Shown: positions 1 through 12,822 of the stretch, piece by piece
Layout: each line of letters opens with the position of its first letter
Position numbering within the stretch: the first letter of the stretch is position 1
NCBI RefSeq assembly: GCF_000003815.2
Contig: NC_049979.1
Span: 11,075,381-11,139,380 of the forward strand
Length of the DNA: 64,000 nucleotides
Direction: 5' to 3'
DNA from: Branchiostoma floridae
Lineage: Eukaryota; Chordata; Leptocardii; Amphioxiformes; Branchiostomatidae
Notes under the pieces: model-generated
What the model saw: only the letters and a program-made list of their open reading frames with translations
Told to the model about the DNA's origin: nothing
Databases searched by the model: none
Translations under genes and position numbers: made by a program

Positions 1-2259
1 CAAGGCTGGGAAAGTGTTTGATCACCTTGTAATGATAAGCCATGGCTGGTTCCCAGCAGACTGAGAGTAGAAAGCATCATTATGTCATTATGATAAGCCG
101 TGATTTCCAGACCAAGGAGTAGGTATATGTGACATACAGCAGTAGCACCATTGGTTCTCATTTACCTGAAGTTAAAGTCCATGGATCAGCAACCAAGCTT
201 TTGAACCTTCCTCTTACGCTTGGAAAGAACATACAGTCGGTTGAATTGGGAATATAATTTATTTCGGCTGTAGCCTAAATCAGTAATCAGTGTTTAATAT
301 GAGGGTCTGAAATGGCAGTCTAATGACCTCAATACGACGGTAATTGCCCCAGGTGCGGCCAGGGACTGTAGGTTTTGAACCACCACACCGCACCATCGCA
401 CGTGTGGTGGTTCTTTTAAGGTGCCTGGGGTACGGCTCTCCCCAGACACGGGACCTCCATTTAATGGGAAACATTACGCAACAGTTCCTAAAGCAACTGG
501 TAGCACCCTTGAGTGATTCAGAGCTTAAAACAGGTTCTTTATATCGGCAAGGGTAAACGACCACACCTCTCCCACACCCTGCAGGTCTACTCTCCAAGCA
601 GAGGTTCGGCTCCGGCTGTGTTTTTTCAAGCGTTTTGGGCGTTTTTATCGGGCTTTTTATTTTGTACAGTTTTTTTGATGTCTCGCGGCAGCGAGTGCTT
701 CAGGTCCTGGTGCCTAGGAAACATTTCCACTTTTACATCTCAGGGTTTTCCGGAAGAAGACCAGTGTGCAAACCTTTTATTTCCCTTTCTCCTTTGCTGG
801 GGGAAGCACACCTGTTTACTCATAGGCGAGGTGTATTCCGAGAAAGGACTATTTAAAACGATACTCATAGCCACACGCATGGCCGTGTCCTGTTACGTGT
901 ACAATACTAGCTATAGTGACTTCGCTTTTTAAGTAAATGTTTGTATAGAAAAAACACAGGAAAAGAAAAAAAATTATCGACTGATAGTACCTAAACATTA
1001 GGCTGGACTTAAAGCCCCTGTTACAGAGTCAATGGTATTCGGCCATAGTTGTTGATTGCTCGAATGTCTCCCAGAAGCGACAGAGGGTTGAAAAACGTGG
1101 CCTCGATTTCTTTCGTTTGCCTTCTTCCACTTCCACTTTCAGTGGAGATAGGCAGACGAACAAAATCACTGCCACTAATAAGAGAATATAGCGGCCGTAG
1201 TACTACCAAGGAGCCCTTTTTTACCTTCTTGGTACTACCTCAAATGTCATTAATTAAAACTTGCAGGCTCGGCCGATAGATTTCTGCTCATTGTAACAGT
1301 GTCTTAACCTTTGTCCTTTGGGCAAACTTTCACCATACAATCTCCCTATGCTGGGTGTTTTAGACCCCTTGGAAAGGAGAGGTACTACACTCCAGCACGT
1401 GACTGGAGACATTTGTCAAATGTAGGCCACCAGACGTGACGGACAGGCGATACTCTCAGCAATATGCGTCACGTGTTTACACAAAGGGTATCGACATTAC
1501 ACTACAAACAGCTCAACATTTCTCAAACGTTTTCAACCGTCTGTCTCTCCTTTCACCACCCGTCTTGAGAACGTAACGAGGCGAAAACAAATTTTACAAC
1601 AACCCCTCCTGGTAGAACCATCCTTCTTCTTGTATTACATAAATATCCACACAGTACGTGCAGATTGTAACGTTGACAAGGATTTGAAAAGTTAGAAGTG
1701 ACGCATGTAACATTATGACGCCCTGCCCTTGCTCCTGTGTTCAAGTTGACCTCAAACTCGTGGGCAACTGTTATTGTTGCGGATGGCAGGTCGCGTCGGC
1801 TGCTACCAGCAGAAACCTGGACACTGCGAAAACACCTTTGTGAGCGATACATTATTTTGACAGGATATTTGCCCGTCCTTTGTCGAGCCGTGGAGATCAA
1901 TAGGTGTGAGTAAAAGGCACCGCCTAAGCCCCTCCCATCTCGGCCAGAGACAAAGGTGTTTACGACGGAAAGTGTTACCGATACGGTAATTTTACCTGTC
2001 GTGAGGATCAGCACGTGGTGCGGAGTAGGCTCAAAACAAAGTCGCGAAGAATATGACTCCCTGTGTACCAAATACCCAGTGTATTATTGCTTTGTGCGTG
2101 GTTGACCAGGTAGCATTGCAATTACACTTGGCCACAGCAAGGACGCGACTAGCCGAGTCCAGTCGGTTGTTTGGGGTTGATAGGTGCACGTAAGCGTTTG
2201 TCGCCCCTCAAGAGTTCCTCATTTCGTCAACGGACCGATTGATTTATTGAATAACAAAC
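1..2259. other. Gene-free stretch with repeat fragments
   Basis: I see no convincing exon here. The longest open frame (172 codons, minus strand, 1553-2071) has no recognisable domain and unlike-coding composition. One transposon arm is present at 587-665 (listed separately). The last 200 bases should hold the promoter and 5' UTR of the coding region starting at 2260, but no clear TATA box or splice acceptor decides this. Confidence 0.5.
587..665 (+). repeat. Solitary arm of a CTCCAAGCAGAGGTT-type MITE
   Basis: The sequence CTACTCTCCAAGCAGAGGTT followed by GGCTCCGGCTG, a T-run and CGTTTTTATCGGGC matches the left arm of the inverted-repeat elements at 28961-29163 and 29290-29452. No matching right arm is found downstream, so this is a truncated copy. 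Isolated right-arm-like pieces (GCTTGGAGAGTAGA) also occur near 18410. Confidence 0.6.
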
Positions 2260-3330
2260 ATGTCTGTGATGGGGCCCAATGAAAAGATGTTGGTGCGGTC
2301 CAGCAGCACACAAAGTCTGAAGACTGAGTTGGAGAGACAAAAACAAGAGGAGAAGGACCTCAAGGAACAAGAGAGAAAGGAACGCCTTGAGCGTCTCAGA
2401 GAGGAGTACAACTTTCGCATGGGCACAAGCATCATGGATCGAACCGACCCCGGCGTGAAGAGACCGAACCCCAAGAGTTTCCCTAGCCATTACGCCAGTC
2501 CGCGGCTTGTACGGAAGCCGAGGGGCAAGAACCAGCAGGTGGACGGGTCGCTATCCCCGCCGCCCGCGCCAAGGATGCTAGTCGACGCCGCCAAGGTCAA
2601 CAGCGAGCCGGGCGTCCTGCAAAGTATGCCATCGTCGGCCAGGAGGCTGACAAGGTCCGTTTCGGAGAGCAAGCCAATCGCGATACCGAACAAGAAATCA
2701 CAGCTCACGTCCCCAACCCGTTCCCCCAGCTCCACGTCAAGCAGCCCTGCACCCCCGAGACGCACTCGGGCAAGCACCCACTCCGAGGTGGAGACAGACC
2801 TGCGGCGGATCGCTCTGGAGAGAGGCAAGGGGGCCAACACTAACGCCGATCCGCGGCCACGGGTGAATTCTATGCCCACACGGAACCGGGCAGCCAACAG
2901 AGGAAAGAAAACCGGATCGTTGGACAACCTGAAAAAGTCACCGAAAGGATCGCAAGCCAGTCTGGCTTCTTCCAAAGGTTCCAACAGCACGAAAGGTAGC
3001 AAGGAGTCGGTGTCTTCAGCGGAGGAAAATATGGCGAAACTGTCGCTGAGTTCAGAGGGGATAGCCGACTTCCCACCTGGCATCGTAGTGGACGGCGATC
3101 AGGTCTTTTTCACCGACGGCGACGGTGGTACTGACCAGACAGCGGGCGGCGAGGCGCACGACACCAACCACCACCATCACCACAAGAAGCACATGAAGAA
3201 AAGCCCGATCCCAGCGCAGTACCAAGGCTACGAGGTGGACTACCAGGGCCAGTTTGACAACGTGGTGCAGTCCAACTTCAACGAGATGCTAGGAATCCAC
3301 ACGATTCTATCCATGGTGAACAAGCAATGA
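2260..3330 (+). CDS. Orphan disordered protein, 356 aa, single exon
   Basis: I do not recognise this gene. It is an open frame of 356 codons with an ATG in the context AAACATG and a GC-rich third-position bias typical of real exons. The N-terminus (residues about 18-50) is a charged Glu/Lys/Arg coiled coil. The middle (about 65-270) is rich in Ser, Pro, Arg and Lys, with many TRS/SPxR-like motifs suggesting phosphorylation, and is probably disordered. A His run (HHHHHKKH) sits near residue 305. The last 40 residues (from YQGYEVDYQGQ to the stop) look ordered and may be the conserved part. There is no signal peptide or membrane segment. It could be a cytoskeletal or scaffold protein, but that is a guess. 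Additional 5' exons cannot be excluded. Confidence 0.7.
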   Translation: MSVMGPNEKMLVRSSSTQSLKTELERQKQEEKDLKEQERKERLERLREEYNFRMGTSIMDRTDPGVKRPNPKSFPSHYASPRLVRKPRGKNQQVDGSLSPPPAPRMLVDAAKVNSEPGVLQSMPSSARRLTRSVSESKPIAIPNKKSQLTSPTRSPSSTSSSPAPPRRTRASTHSEVETDLRRIALERGKGANTNADPRPRVNSMPTRNRAANRGKKTGSLDNLKKSPKGSQASLASSKGSNSTKGSKESVSSAEENMAKLSLSSEGIADFPPGIVVDGDQVFFTDGDGGTDQTAGGEAHDTNHHHHHKKHMKKSPIPAQYQGYEVDYQGQFDNVVQSNFNEMLGIHTILSMVNKQ

Positions 3331-5500
3331 CAGTCTTTCATATCTTCCATTCAGTGGACATGGCCGACCGAATCATTCCAGTAGGTCGAACTAGATGGGA
3401 CATTTGAATATTGACCACATTTTTGTAGTAAAACAAAAGGTAAGAGAAAAAACATGTACATACACTTTGATTTGATTTCATAATTTTCCTCCTCAACACC
3501 CGTAGCTAGCAGTTTCATAGTGCCCACCGTCCTCATAAAGAACGTAATAATGCTCCTTTTCATATTTAACCAACCCTGTATATTTGTACCATAGACGTTG
3601 CTGCTACTTTGTTTGAATCCCTCTTTCCACTAGAGCATGTGACCGCTAAGAGACCAGAAATTTTACAGACCTCAGCGAATCTCAAAGATAAAGATCTGGT
3701 TTGTTTACGTTTTGTGTGTTTTGATGTCTTTGGAACGTAACCATACTTTAACATCTTCCATCATGTTTCAATTATGAAGTCAAGTGATTTTGATCACTGT
3801 ATGGTCTCTCATTGATCGCCGCCTAGTGGAAAAGGGCCTTACAGCTATGTATTCGAATACCTGTGTATGTCTTGTCAAGAGACACTTGTATAATTTCTTT
3901 CATTCAAAAAGATAACATATGAAAAGGTACAAATTAACGTAAAGAGACGTAGTGGCGGTGACCTCAAGTTTTGGCAACTTATATTAACGCCACCACTTGT
4001 ATAATGGAAAGTAGAATATTAAATAAACAAGATTGTAAATACATTTAGTAAATGAATAGATTAATGAATACGTTAAGTATCGGTGTGAGTTCAAACCCCT
4101 CCCGGCATAAAAGAAAGCCATAAAGGACATATGTAATAAGAAGCGCTTTGTTTCTATGATGTAATGTTGACTAGCTAACATAATTGTATAATGATTGTAA
4201 ATCTGTATAATTTGTTGTGCAGTTGTAATTGTCGATCACAAAAATTGGTTGGAAATACTCGATAAAACTATCAAACAGTGGATGTCACAAACTGTCTAAC
4301 ATGAGGATCAGTTGGACTTCGTGAACAAATAGTAACATTGTACATAGTTGTGAGATATTCTATTTAACTGATGCGTTTAATATAGCTGTGTTGCATGTTT
4401 ATGCAGATGTGTGCAAATTTTGCAATGTCGTCGTATCGTTCTCAGAAGAGTAAACTAAATGGACATTCTCTGATTTATCATATAATTAAAAAATACAAAA
4501 CATTATCATAGGTTTTAAACGATTTTCCGTTCAAAATAGACCGATAACGTCACTGCGTTTGGAAATTCAAACAAAAAACAACCACTAAAATGAACCAGGC
4601 GTATTGTTGACATGAAACATCGCCGTACGTGTTTTGAACGCACACCGCACATGGCGTCATCTGTCCGAAGTTGGCGCCATGCCAACATTAGGTCACCTGC
4701 GTGTGTGATCAGGTATCATGTACAAAACAACACAACACAAGATTGTTTTTATCTGTGTCACTCGAATGAAAATGTAGATGTAAAACAATTGTAGAAATGC
4801 TGCACTGCATTTTGTATTTTCTTTACGACTATAGAACTCGAACCAAACACACGATTTCAGACATGTTTAGTGAAGATTGTTTATTTGGGTAAAAGCCAGC
4901 CTTGAAGAAATAATTTATCCTCTGTAATTGCTTGTCAGTGTGTTGACTAAGTACAGGCGGGTGCACCGCCAACAATGTATGCACTGCCTACCTCTTGTAA
5001 AGGGAGTGGTGACAAATTGTGGTCCTTGGAAGCAATGTTTGTTCACAGGTTAGAGACAGCCTGATTTTTCTGATTGTCGCTCGGCCTTGCTTGAACCTCC
5101 CCTGAGCACGTTGCATACGTGCGAGGCACCACGTTGTTTTGAGTTGTTTGATGTTATAATAAGAAGCTTGTACGTTGAGAGGGTTAGGGAGGCTTGATTG
5201 CTCTCGAAGTAACCAAAGTGTGCTACACAAATCTGTACATTGTAATCTATTTTGTTAGATCTTTCAAAAGCAGGATATCACATTGCTATAGGATTGATGT
5301 AATCATATTGTGGCAGATAGCAAATTCCTTCTGAATCACGCACTTTGTAAGAACTCTTCTGTTAGCTTGTATCTGCCATTGTTGCTGTTAGCACAATCAT
5401 CGTGAATACTTCACGCTAAATGTTATCATATCATTGTATGTTTTAAGTTATACGTATGCAAAAGTGTGCCTTGTAATAAATGTATATACGTAACGTTACA
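3331..5500 (+). other. Probable long 3' UTR with AATAAA at 5475
   Basis: Downstream of the stop at 3328-3330 the sequence is AT-rich and has no convincing ORF. A canonical AATAAA lies at 5475-5480, in TTGTAATAAATG. If it serves the orphan gene, the 3' UTR is about 2.1 kb. No closer canonical signal was noticed. The boundary is inference from the signal alone. Confidence 0.4.
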
Positions 5501-6351
5501 CAAAGCCTTGTCTGTCGCCAATTTCATTGTGAGTGGTTGCACAAATGTAGTTGTCAATGTAGGCATTGGCAAACACAACTTCGTGAGGAAATGATTATTG
5601 AAGAAGTGTTGTGACGGTTGGTGTGGATGAAATTATAAACAGGGCCACCCTTTAGTACAGCTATACACAAGGCTGTGTATGTTTGTTTTACTGGGTTCAG
5701 TGACCGCTTGAAGAGGGATGCCGTAATCGTGGCGACCAAGGACAGGGTCTGTACGGAATAGAGCCGCATCCTGAATCTTTGAACAGTTACTATGGTTAAA
5801 CAAACCATTTTCAACAGTCAGGAGACTAAGCAATAACAACGTCACAAGGCTTTGGCACAAAGCCAGTAATCAAACCCCAACCATGCCAGATGCACAAGCA
5901 GTTCTCCAATGTCGTTTTATACAAATAGTAACCTAGTAGCCTAGCATAAGCTACTAAGCAGCAGAGGAATGGGTTGATGGCTACCGGCGCAAACAACCTC
6001 CTCTTATTAATTGATATCAAACAGCGATATAATAGATTCCGATGATGGTGTTGAGTGTTGAGGAGTAAGGGGTGCTTTCCCTAGTGCTCAAATGGCCTTT
6101 CAGTTGTTCATAGCTTTCCGTGAAAAATATATAACTGAGCGCTTGTTACTATATTGATGGTATTGGTGGTTATGGGTTAAATCAATTGCATTATTTCTTA
6201 GATTTTACGATACACACGTATGATGCTTCTTTACAATGGGGCTGTTACAGTCGTTAGCTTTGGCACAATATCTTGTAGTGAGAGTATTCAATGTTCTACT
6301 GTACTTTAGTGGAAACCAAGAGAATGTTGTTCGACTAGAAAACTAAATACA
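5501..6351. other. Gene-free stretch
   Basis: AT-rich sequence with only short open frames, none with recognisable domains. I see nothing else in it. Confidence 0.5.
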
Positions 6352-7132
6352 ACAAGAGTTCGTAGACCTCAGATCTCCATGAAATAGTCCGATCATGCAA
6401 ATTACTTCCACATTTACATAATCTATGCTTGGTTATGTATACCTTTAAATAACTTATGCCGGTCCAAATGTTGATTGTCCAATGATATACCATTGAGAAG
6501 AATTATAGCACTTTTATATCAATTATGCAAATTAGGTTTGAATTTGCATAATTGTTATCTGCTAATGTTCCACCAGCCACAAACTACATATATTACAGGT
6601 ATTTGAGTCCTATAATGGAAACCACTACAAATATAGATTTCCCTCATTAATTATGCAAATTAAGTTTGCATAATTTGCACTTAAGGATGTAACATCTATG
6701 TTAAAACTACCTTTATACCAAATAGCATCTAAATGTGTCGTTCTCTTGTTCAGTTATCCTCCTAAGAAGATTTAAAAAAACGCCCTTGCAGTTCCAGAGC
6801 AACCTGCTAGAGGACCCAAACATACACCACCTATTCCTTACGTCATTAGCTATCTGCCACCAAAAAATCAAGACCCCAGCACATCCAGTTCAAAAGATAC
6901 AAAAAAAACGAATTTTTGCTGCAGTACCAAGGTCACATACCAGGCGGCCCAAAATTGACCTTGACCTTTGTCTTCCTAACACCTACTTACATACCAAATA
7001 TCATCGTAATCCATCTAGAGGTTCTTGAGTTATGCTGACCAAAAATATCCGGAAACACAAACACACACGGACACACAGTCAGACAGACACACGGACACAC
7101 CTAAAACTATATCTCCATTTTTCATGGAGATA
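6352..7132 (-). mobile_element. Helentron/pearl-like non-autonomous element, copy 1 (~780 bp)
   Basis: The left end (ACAAGAGTTCGTAGACCTCA) and the right-end hairpin (TATCTCCA, T-run, TGGAGATA) match the ends of the element at 44775-45859. The 2 kb elements at 26676 and 38671 carry the same end in reverse complement. Internally it has ATTATGCAAATT-type motifs, a region shared with the 44.8 kb copy (CAAGGTCACA, CCAAAATTGACC, TTATGCTGACCA) and an ACAGACA microsatellite just before the hairpin. It is flanked by A on both sides, consistent with insertion between T and T on the minus strand. It has no transposase ORF. Confidence 0.65.
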
Positions 7133-9321
7133 ACACTACACATGTCAATGACACAGATGAGATACATTTGAGGTTCTCATTCCCAGTCATTGTGGATGCT
7201 ACCTGAGCAATCTGATGCTTTAGAGAATTTATCCAATTGCTTGATTTATTTTGTATTACGCAATAATTTACCTGGATGATTATTGACACAGATATAAAGC
7301 AGTGTACAAAAGATAATGTTTCGAATGCGGTTGATGAAATATCTACAATGCCTCGACGCGTGAGTAAACGTCTGTCAGATGAAGATAAAGCCAAGGATAC
7401 GAAATAGGGCCATGTTCTTACATCTTCTGTCCACGGAGGTATGGCGAGCAGTATTGGACACACAACTCGAAGTTCAGGTCCAGCGCGTTTGTATCTCAAA
7501 CACATATGCAAACACAGCTGCGAGTCCGCGCCAGAACCCGACACCATCAGACGTACATGTACAGGCACACTCAAGGCGTGTGCCAAACGATGAGCGAGGA
7601 GTTTGTCAAGAATGGACAAGTTACCCTTTATAATAGAAGGCACTGCTAGCCGGGATTTTGGGGGCTTATGGCATGCCTTATTTATTTTATCTGATATTTT
7701 TATATCCTCTGCGGAAATCCCACAAGAAAACGAGTACAGTTCGGACTGATATGGCATCAGAAGAAGGCATATCATTTGCCCACCAAAAAGCCCAAATCAA
7801 ATCCTGCTACGGAGGCTAAAACAAGCGCCGTTTGCACACGTTCGCACACTTACTGTAACCTACATCTGCTTAGTGCGACCTTCAAATAAAGAGATACTAC
7901 TTGTGTAGCTACCACTCTTGTTTGGATCAAAAGAAAGCTGTTGCTTCAGTCGAACAGAGTAAATATAAGGATAATTGTTCCGATTTTTCATCACGGAGCT
8001 TGCTTCAACATGTCTGGGATCTCCAGCTATTTTAGAAACTGCTTAAAAGTAGTTGCATGCGTGCAGAGCTCCACGTTATTATGAGTTGTTTGATATGAAA
8101 GCTCTGTTTTGACTGAAAGACAGGATACATGTGCATGGAAGGATTGTATTCCAGGACTCGTGACGTCGATAAACACACGCACACGCAGACACACACACGC
8201 ACACGCATGTACATGTATGCACAAATGGGCAGATACAATAAGTGTTGAGCACGCTTTGCTATCAGCCAGATAGTTACATTGGAGATAAGTTGTCTTCTGT
8301 ATACATATGAACTGGTGTCAGAAAGAGAATCCGTCAATAGAACTAGGCCGGTCTGCCCCTTGCGGAATAACCTCTAACTGCACCAACTCAAGGTAGCTAG
8401 GTACGGTCACACTCGTTCGTCAGAACGTTACAATCAACTTTTGTCGAAAGATTTTCAGTAACGCTGCCATAGAACCGAATGCCCAGAATGATCTACGCCA
8501 ATCTTTTTGTTACCCAAGCACTGGATCCGGAGCTTGTCCCGACAATGCCCTCAGTTTGCATAACTCACGTTCGTGAATATATTGTAAAATGGGGCTGATA
8601 GTCAACATATTCAGTCATACTTTGTTATAAGCCAGTTAGCAAGAAAATTCGAGGTCTTGTCCAATTAAGTTGGTGCATATGAATACGCATCAGAGGCTAC
8701 ATACGCACAGTTGGGTGTACGAAAAAAACACGGAAAGGCTGGGTCAAAGTCCAGTCTATATCAGTCTCGTCTCCGTCTACTAACCAGGCCACAGTTTATC
8801 CGGTCATGACTCATGTGATGCCGCCCAGTCATAGCAATATTCTACATCGGATCTGACCGCTGACTGTATTTTCAAGACAGAATATGCAAATCCGACTCAA
8901 GGTATGCTCTCACAGTGGTATCGCTGGACAAAGGTATTTTGTTTTGATCGTGCAATGTTGTTGATAACCGTATCATAGTTTGTTGTTTAGACCGCATGTC
9001 TTATAGCACAGGAAAATTCACTAAGAAGCATCGTTCTATGACAGAAGAAAACATACAACGACAACAGTACATGACAGTTATTTGAACTTTTCTAAACACA
9101 CCTGGACACGACGATATCTGAACACTACGTTTGTGCTGAAAGACAGAAATCATCTCATACTAAGTTTTGGTGACAGGACAAAGTACAAAGTACAAACCAC
9201 TTTATACACGAGGCATACCCAAATGGTCTATGAAACAATGCATTGCATACATACAAGCATTTTGTGTTTGTTATTTGAACACAGACAAGGTCGATTCGTC
9301 ATAGACCCTTCTGCAGCCGAC
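7133..9321. other. Gene-free stretch with a CA-rich patch
   Basis: No supportable exon. A CA/CG-rich simple-sequence patch lies at about 8173-8216 (ACACACGCACACGC). A segment of about 50 bp at 8050-8100 (TTGCATGCGTGC...GAGTTGTTTGAT) resembles 5110-5155, suggesting an old dispersed repeat. The right end should contain the promoter of the MFSD6-like gene. Confidence 0.45.
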
Positions 9322-12300
9322 ATGACATGCATGGATTCCGAAGAAAGTCCACACCGGCGCATTCCTATTCCAACATGTGAGGTGAACCGGGGGCTTCTAC
9401 CTGTCAAAGGCTTCTACTTTTTCTTCCATTCAGGTACAGTATAGACGAATAACCACACGTCAAACTAAGTGTTCTGGCAGAGAAATGTATCTGTATTCTT
9501 CTTGGCAAGCGTAAAGCTGTGTACAGTTTTTGCACCCAGGTGTTTCTGAGCTTACCTATCGCTGGGTATCATTGCCTTACTGATATTGGTTGTGGCGTGT
9601 TGAAGTGGTCAATGACTATGTCATACAATGTCCGCTGCTCGTCGATGAGAATGGAATGAGTTCAACGTGAGCATAGAAGCTGGGGATAGGCGATGTGGTA
9701 ACCTTAATGATTTCAGGGACTTGGACCGAACAGCCTGAGCTCATGGTAAATATACATCAACTACTCATATATTGGTTTCTATAGATCTACTGTAGACTAG
9801 GTCGGCGTTTCGTTGTATTTCTTATTTCATAACATTACGTACCAAGGAGTACGTCACATTTTCTACCCGGGGCCCGGTCGGACTGCTTGCGGAAACGAAA
9901 AAAATATTGCACAAGGCTGTTGAATTATTTTTGGTCAGTTTTGTGTTTTTGTTGTCTTTTATGTCGTACTTTTCGTTCCCCCAAACTGCCCGGCAGAGCC
10001 CCTTTGTGGAAATGTTACGTTAGCCATTTGTATTTTCGCTACGGTACTGTGTTCATCTCTTGTTATATGTATGGGTATGGTTGCAAGTCCTTTGTTTTCC
10101 GTTGCAGCCAGCTCGTGCCTGTGGCCGTACATCCCCGTGTACATCAGACATCTCGGCGTCCCTGCCTACCAGGCCGGCCTCATCAGCGGGGCGCAGCCGT
10201 TCGCGGGCTTCCTCTTCAAACCCGTCCTGGGGTTTGTAGCAGACAGGCTCGGCAAACACAAGGAAGTTCTGCTCGCGTCTATTTTCCTCTGCTTGACATT
10301 TCTTTTCTGCTCCTACTTTGTTCCCCCAGTGCAGACGTCAACTATACTACTGTCAAATGATGAGTACAACTGCACCCCTTACAGTATTGAAACTACAGGC
10401 TTGCTTTCGACACTCACTAATTCCTGTATATCAGGACAAAACATGTCAGGTACCTTCGATGTACCGTCATGCAATTCTAGTATAAACGGAGCAAATCATT
10501 TAACCGCAGATGAAGTCAAAGAACAGATTTCTTGTCTAAGTGTCGTAGAACTGCCCATAAATTTGACTAGTCTGTACATGTGTTGTCATGGAAACGAAAC
10601 CGCTACAGACTGTCCTGTCTGTCAATGTACCGAGGAAACATGTGAAGGCGACAGTGAGATAGCCGTTGGAGGCTGGACTTTGACGTTCTGGTTTCTTTTC
10701 TTGCTGCTTGTTCCTGGTCTCTCTCTACACGCGTCAGTGCTAACCCAGTCTGATGCCTACACGATGCACTCGCTGGGTGAGGAGAAGACAGAAGGGTATG
10801 GGCGACAGCGACTATGGGGCTCCGTGGGCTGGGGGATATTTGCAACTGTTTCTGGTTTTTCTACTGACATTCTAGGAGACGAAAGCGGTCAGTCTAACTA
10901 TGACTTCGCGTTCTACAGCTTTGCGGCGTTTGGCGCGGTGACCCTGTTGTTGGTCGGCTTCACCTTTAAAAGATGGGACCAATCCGAGCCAGAAAATATG
11001 GCACGTCACATAAGGAAACTGATCTGTAAAAATAATGTGATTGTCTTTTTATCGGTTTTGTTCGTTTTGGGGTCTTCGTTTGGCGTCTTGGAAACTTTCG
11101 CTTTCTGGTATCTAAAAGACCTCGGAGGAAGCCAACTTCTGTTAGGTCTATGTTTGACTGTTAATTGTATCGCAGAAGTGCCGTTTTTCTTCTTTTCGGG
11201 TAGACTTATTGAGAAGATCAGTCACAGAGGTGTTTTCTCAGTCTCTCTGTTCTGCTTTGCTCTGCGCTTCCTCTTCCTGTCGCTGCTGGTGAACCCGTGG
11301 TGGGCCATCCCGGTGGAGGTTCTGCACGGCACCACGTACGGCGCCATGTTTGCCGCCTCCACCACCTACGCCAGTCAGATCGCCCCGCCGGGAATGGAGG
11401 CCACGATGCAGGGGGTCATGGGGGCCGTCTTCATGGGTGTGGGTAGGTGTCTTCTTTTTCAAGATGTATTTATAGAAATTTAATAGTGTTAAGTGCAACT
11501 GCATTTGATTTACAAAAATAAAGAAGATTCAGAACGACATGCAATCTTGCCACAAGAAACTATCGCCCAGCCTACAAGCAAATACGACTAAATTGTTATG
11601 CGGTATTGCCCTTAGTATAGTATATATAGCATGACGCCAGCAATCAGTATGAACTGTCACATTCGTCGTCTTTCATCGTACGGTTTTTAAAGGATTTTCA
11701 AGTACGCTGATGCAGAACCAATCACCAAGGGTCGCGCATTTTCCGTAAAAATGAATTTTCTACGACATGTGCACGATTTATCTTCGATTATCTAATGTGA
11801 CCTGCCCCTAAACTTACAATTTGACTTTGAGCTAGCTTTCAACTTTTTAGATCTAAACTAAGAGTTATCTCTGTAGGTCAATTGCAATGGAGATCCAATG
11901 TGACATTTTAGTTTGAAATCTGTTTTGCCTCTTCAAACTACTTTCTTTGCTGAAAAAAATAGTAATGCAAATCTGTAACTATATAGACTTGTAGCTCCTT
12001 AGAAAAATCAATCAATCAACCTTTAGGGCCAGCTTCTGCTACTTTTTCAGCAACCAAAAGAGTCTCGTGGGGACGATTTCATAGTACAAACTTTATTACG
12101 TAACGATTGTACAAGGTACATATATCTTCTACTACATAACAGAAACCATGTTAGGCGAGACCAATCGACCACGCAAAAGTCTAAAAGTTACTACTTCTAC
12201 GAACAACCTAACGTATTAGTGACCATTTATTATAAAAAATGATGTTGGTCCTTCCCCAGGCTGGGCGTCTGGCTCTCTGATAGGGGGCGCTCTTTTCGAG

Positions 12301-12822
12301 CAGTACGGAGGAGTGGTGCTGTTCCGTGTCTACGCAGGCGTGTGTCTCTTCACCTGTGTGGTGTACACTGGGGTGTCAAGGTTCATTAAAGAAGACCATC
12401 CCACGGACGACAAAGAGCTGGTTGAAGGTGTGCGGATCCTCAGATTTCCTCAGAGTCCACTCCGAGATACCACGAGGGTTTTTAGACAATAACTGTAATA
12501 AGCCCCAACAGTCATAATTTTTTCCAAAATTTCCGAATTTTGAATCTATTTGAATTCCTTTGAATACTTTGGAAACATTTTGAAAGAGATCACACAAAAA
12601 TCATATGCATGTAAAGCACACAATCGTGCAGGCATTACAGACGTGCAGACATTAAAAGTGCATGTCCATTGAGATAAACCGTTTGATCATTGTACTGATT
12701 TTATAGCATCTGTTTCATGTTTCCTACCAGATGCAGCACGTAATCGAGGAGTGGAGAACCCTGCAGTTGACGTCGATAGTACGCACGGAAGGTGTGACGT
12801 AGAGAGAGTGACGTCAGTGTAA
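9322..12822 (+). CDS. MFSD6: MFSD6-like major facilitator superfamily transporter (4 exons)
   Basis: Four exons join in frame: 9322-9433, 10108-11442, 12260-12427 and 12731-12822 (stop TAA), giving 568 aa, or 565 if the second ATG at 9331 is used. All junctions are GT-AG and phase 1. Exon 1 ends in LLPVKGFYFFFHS, which runs into SSCLWPYIPVYIRHLG, the first-helix signature of the MFSD6 family. Exon 2 carries most of the 12 membrane helices and the motif GFVADRLGKHKE between helices 2 and 3. It also carries a large Cys-rich extracellular loop with several N-x-S/T sites, as in vertebrate MFSD6. Exon 3 encodes the last helix pair (GWASGSLIGGALFEQYGG). Exon 4 is a short polar cytoplasmic tail. The family is an orphan plasma-membrane transporter group, so the substrate is unknown. 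AATAAA signals lie at about 13308-13317. Vertebrates have MFSD6 and MFSD6L; which orthologue this is cannot be told by eye. Confidence 0.9.
9868..10003. repeat. Possible MITE in intron 1 of the MFSD6-like gene
   Basis: The left segment (GGGGCCCGGTCGGACTGC...GGAAACGAAAA) pairs imperfectly with the reverse complement of the right segment (TTTTCGTTCCCCC...GCCCGGCAGAGCCCC). It resembles the right arm of the inverted-repeat element at 33071-33505. The target duplication was not resolved. Confidence 0.4.

Noticed and set aside
1553-2071. 172-codon ORF on the minus strand
   Set aside because: No recognisable domain, no supporting splice or codon pattern; composition looks like chance.
9887-10360. 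157-codon plus-strand ORF overlapping the second exon of the MFSD6-like gene
   Set aside because: It is a different frame over a well-supported transporter exon and starts in intronic repeat sequence.
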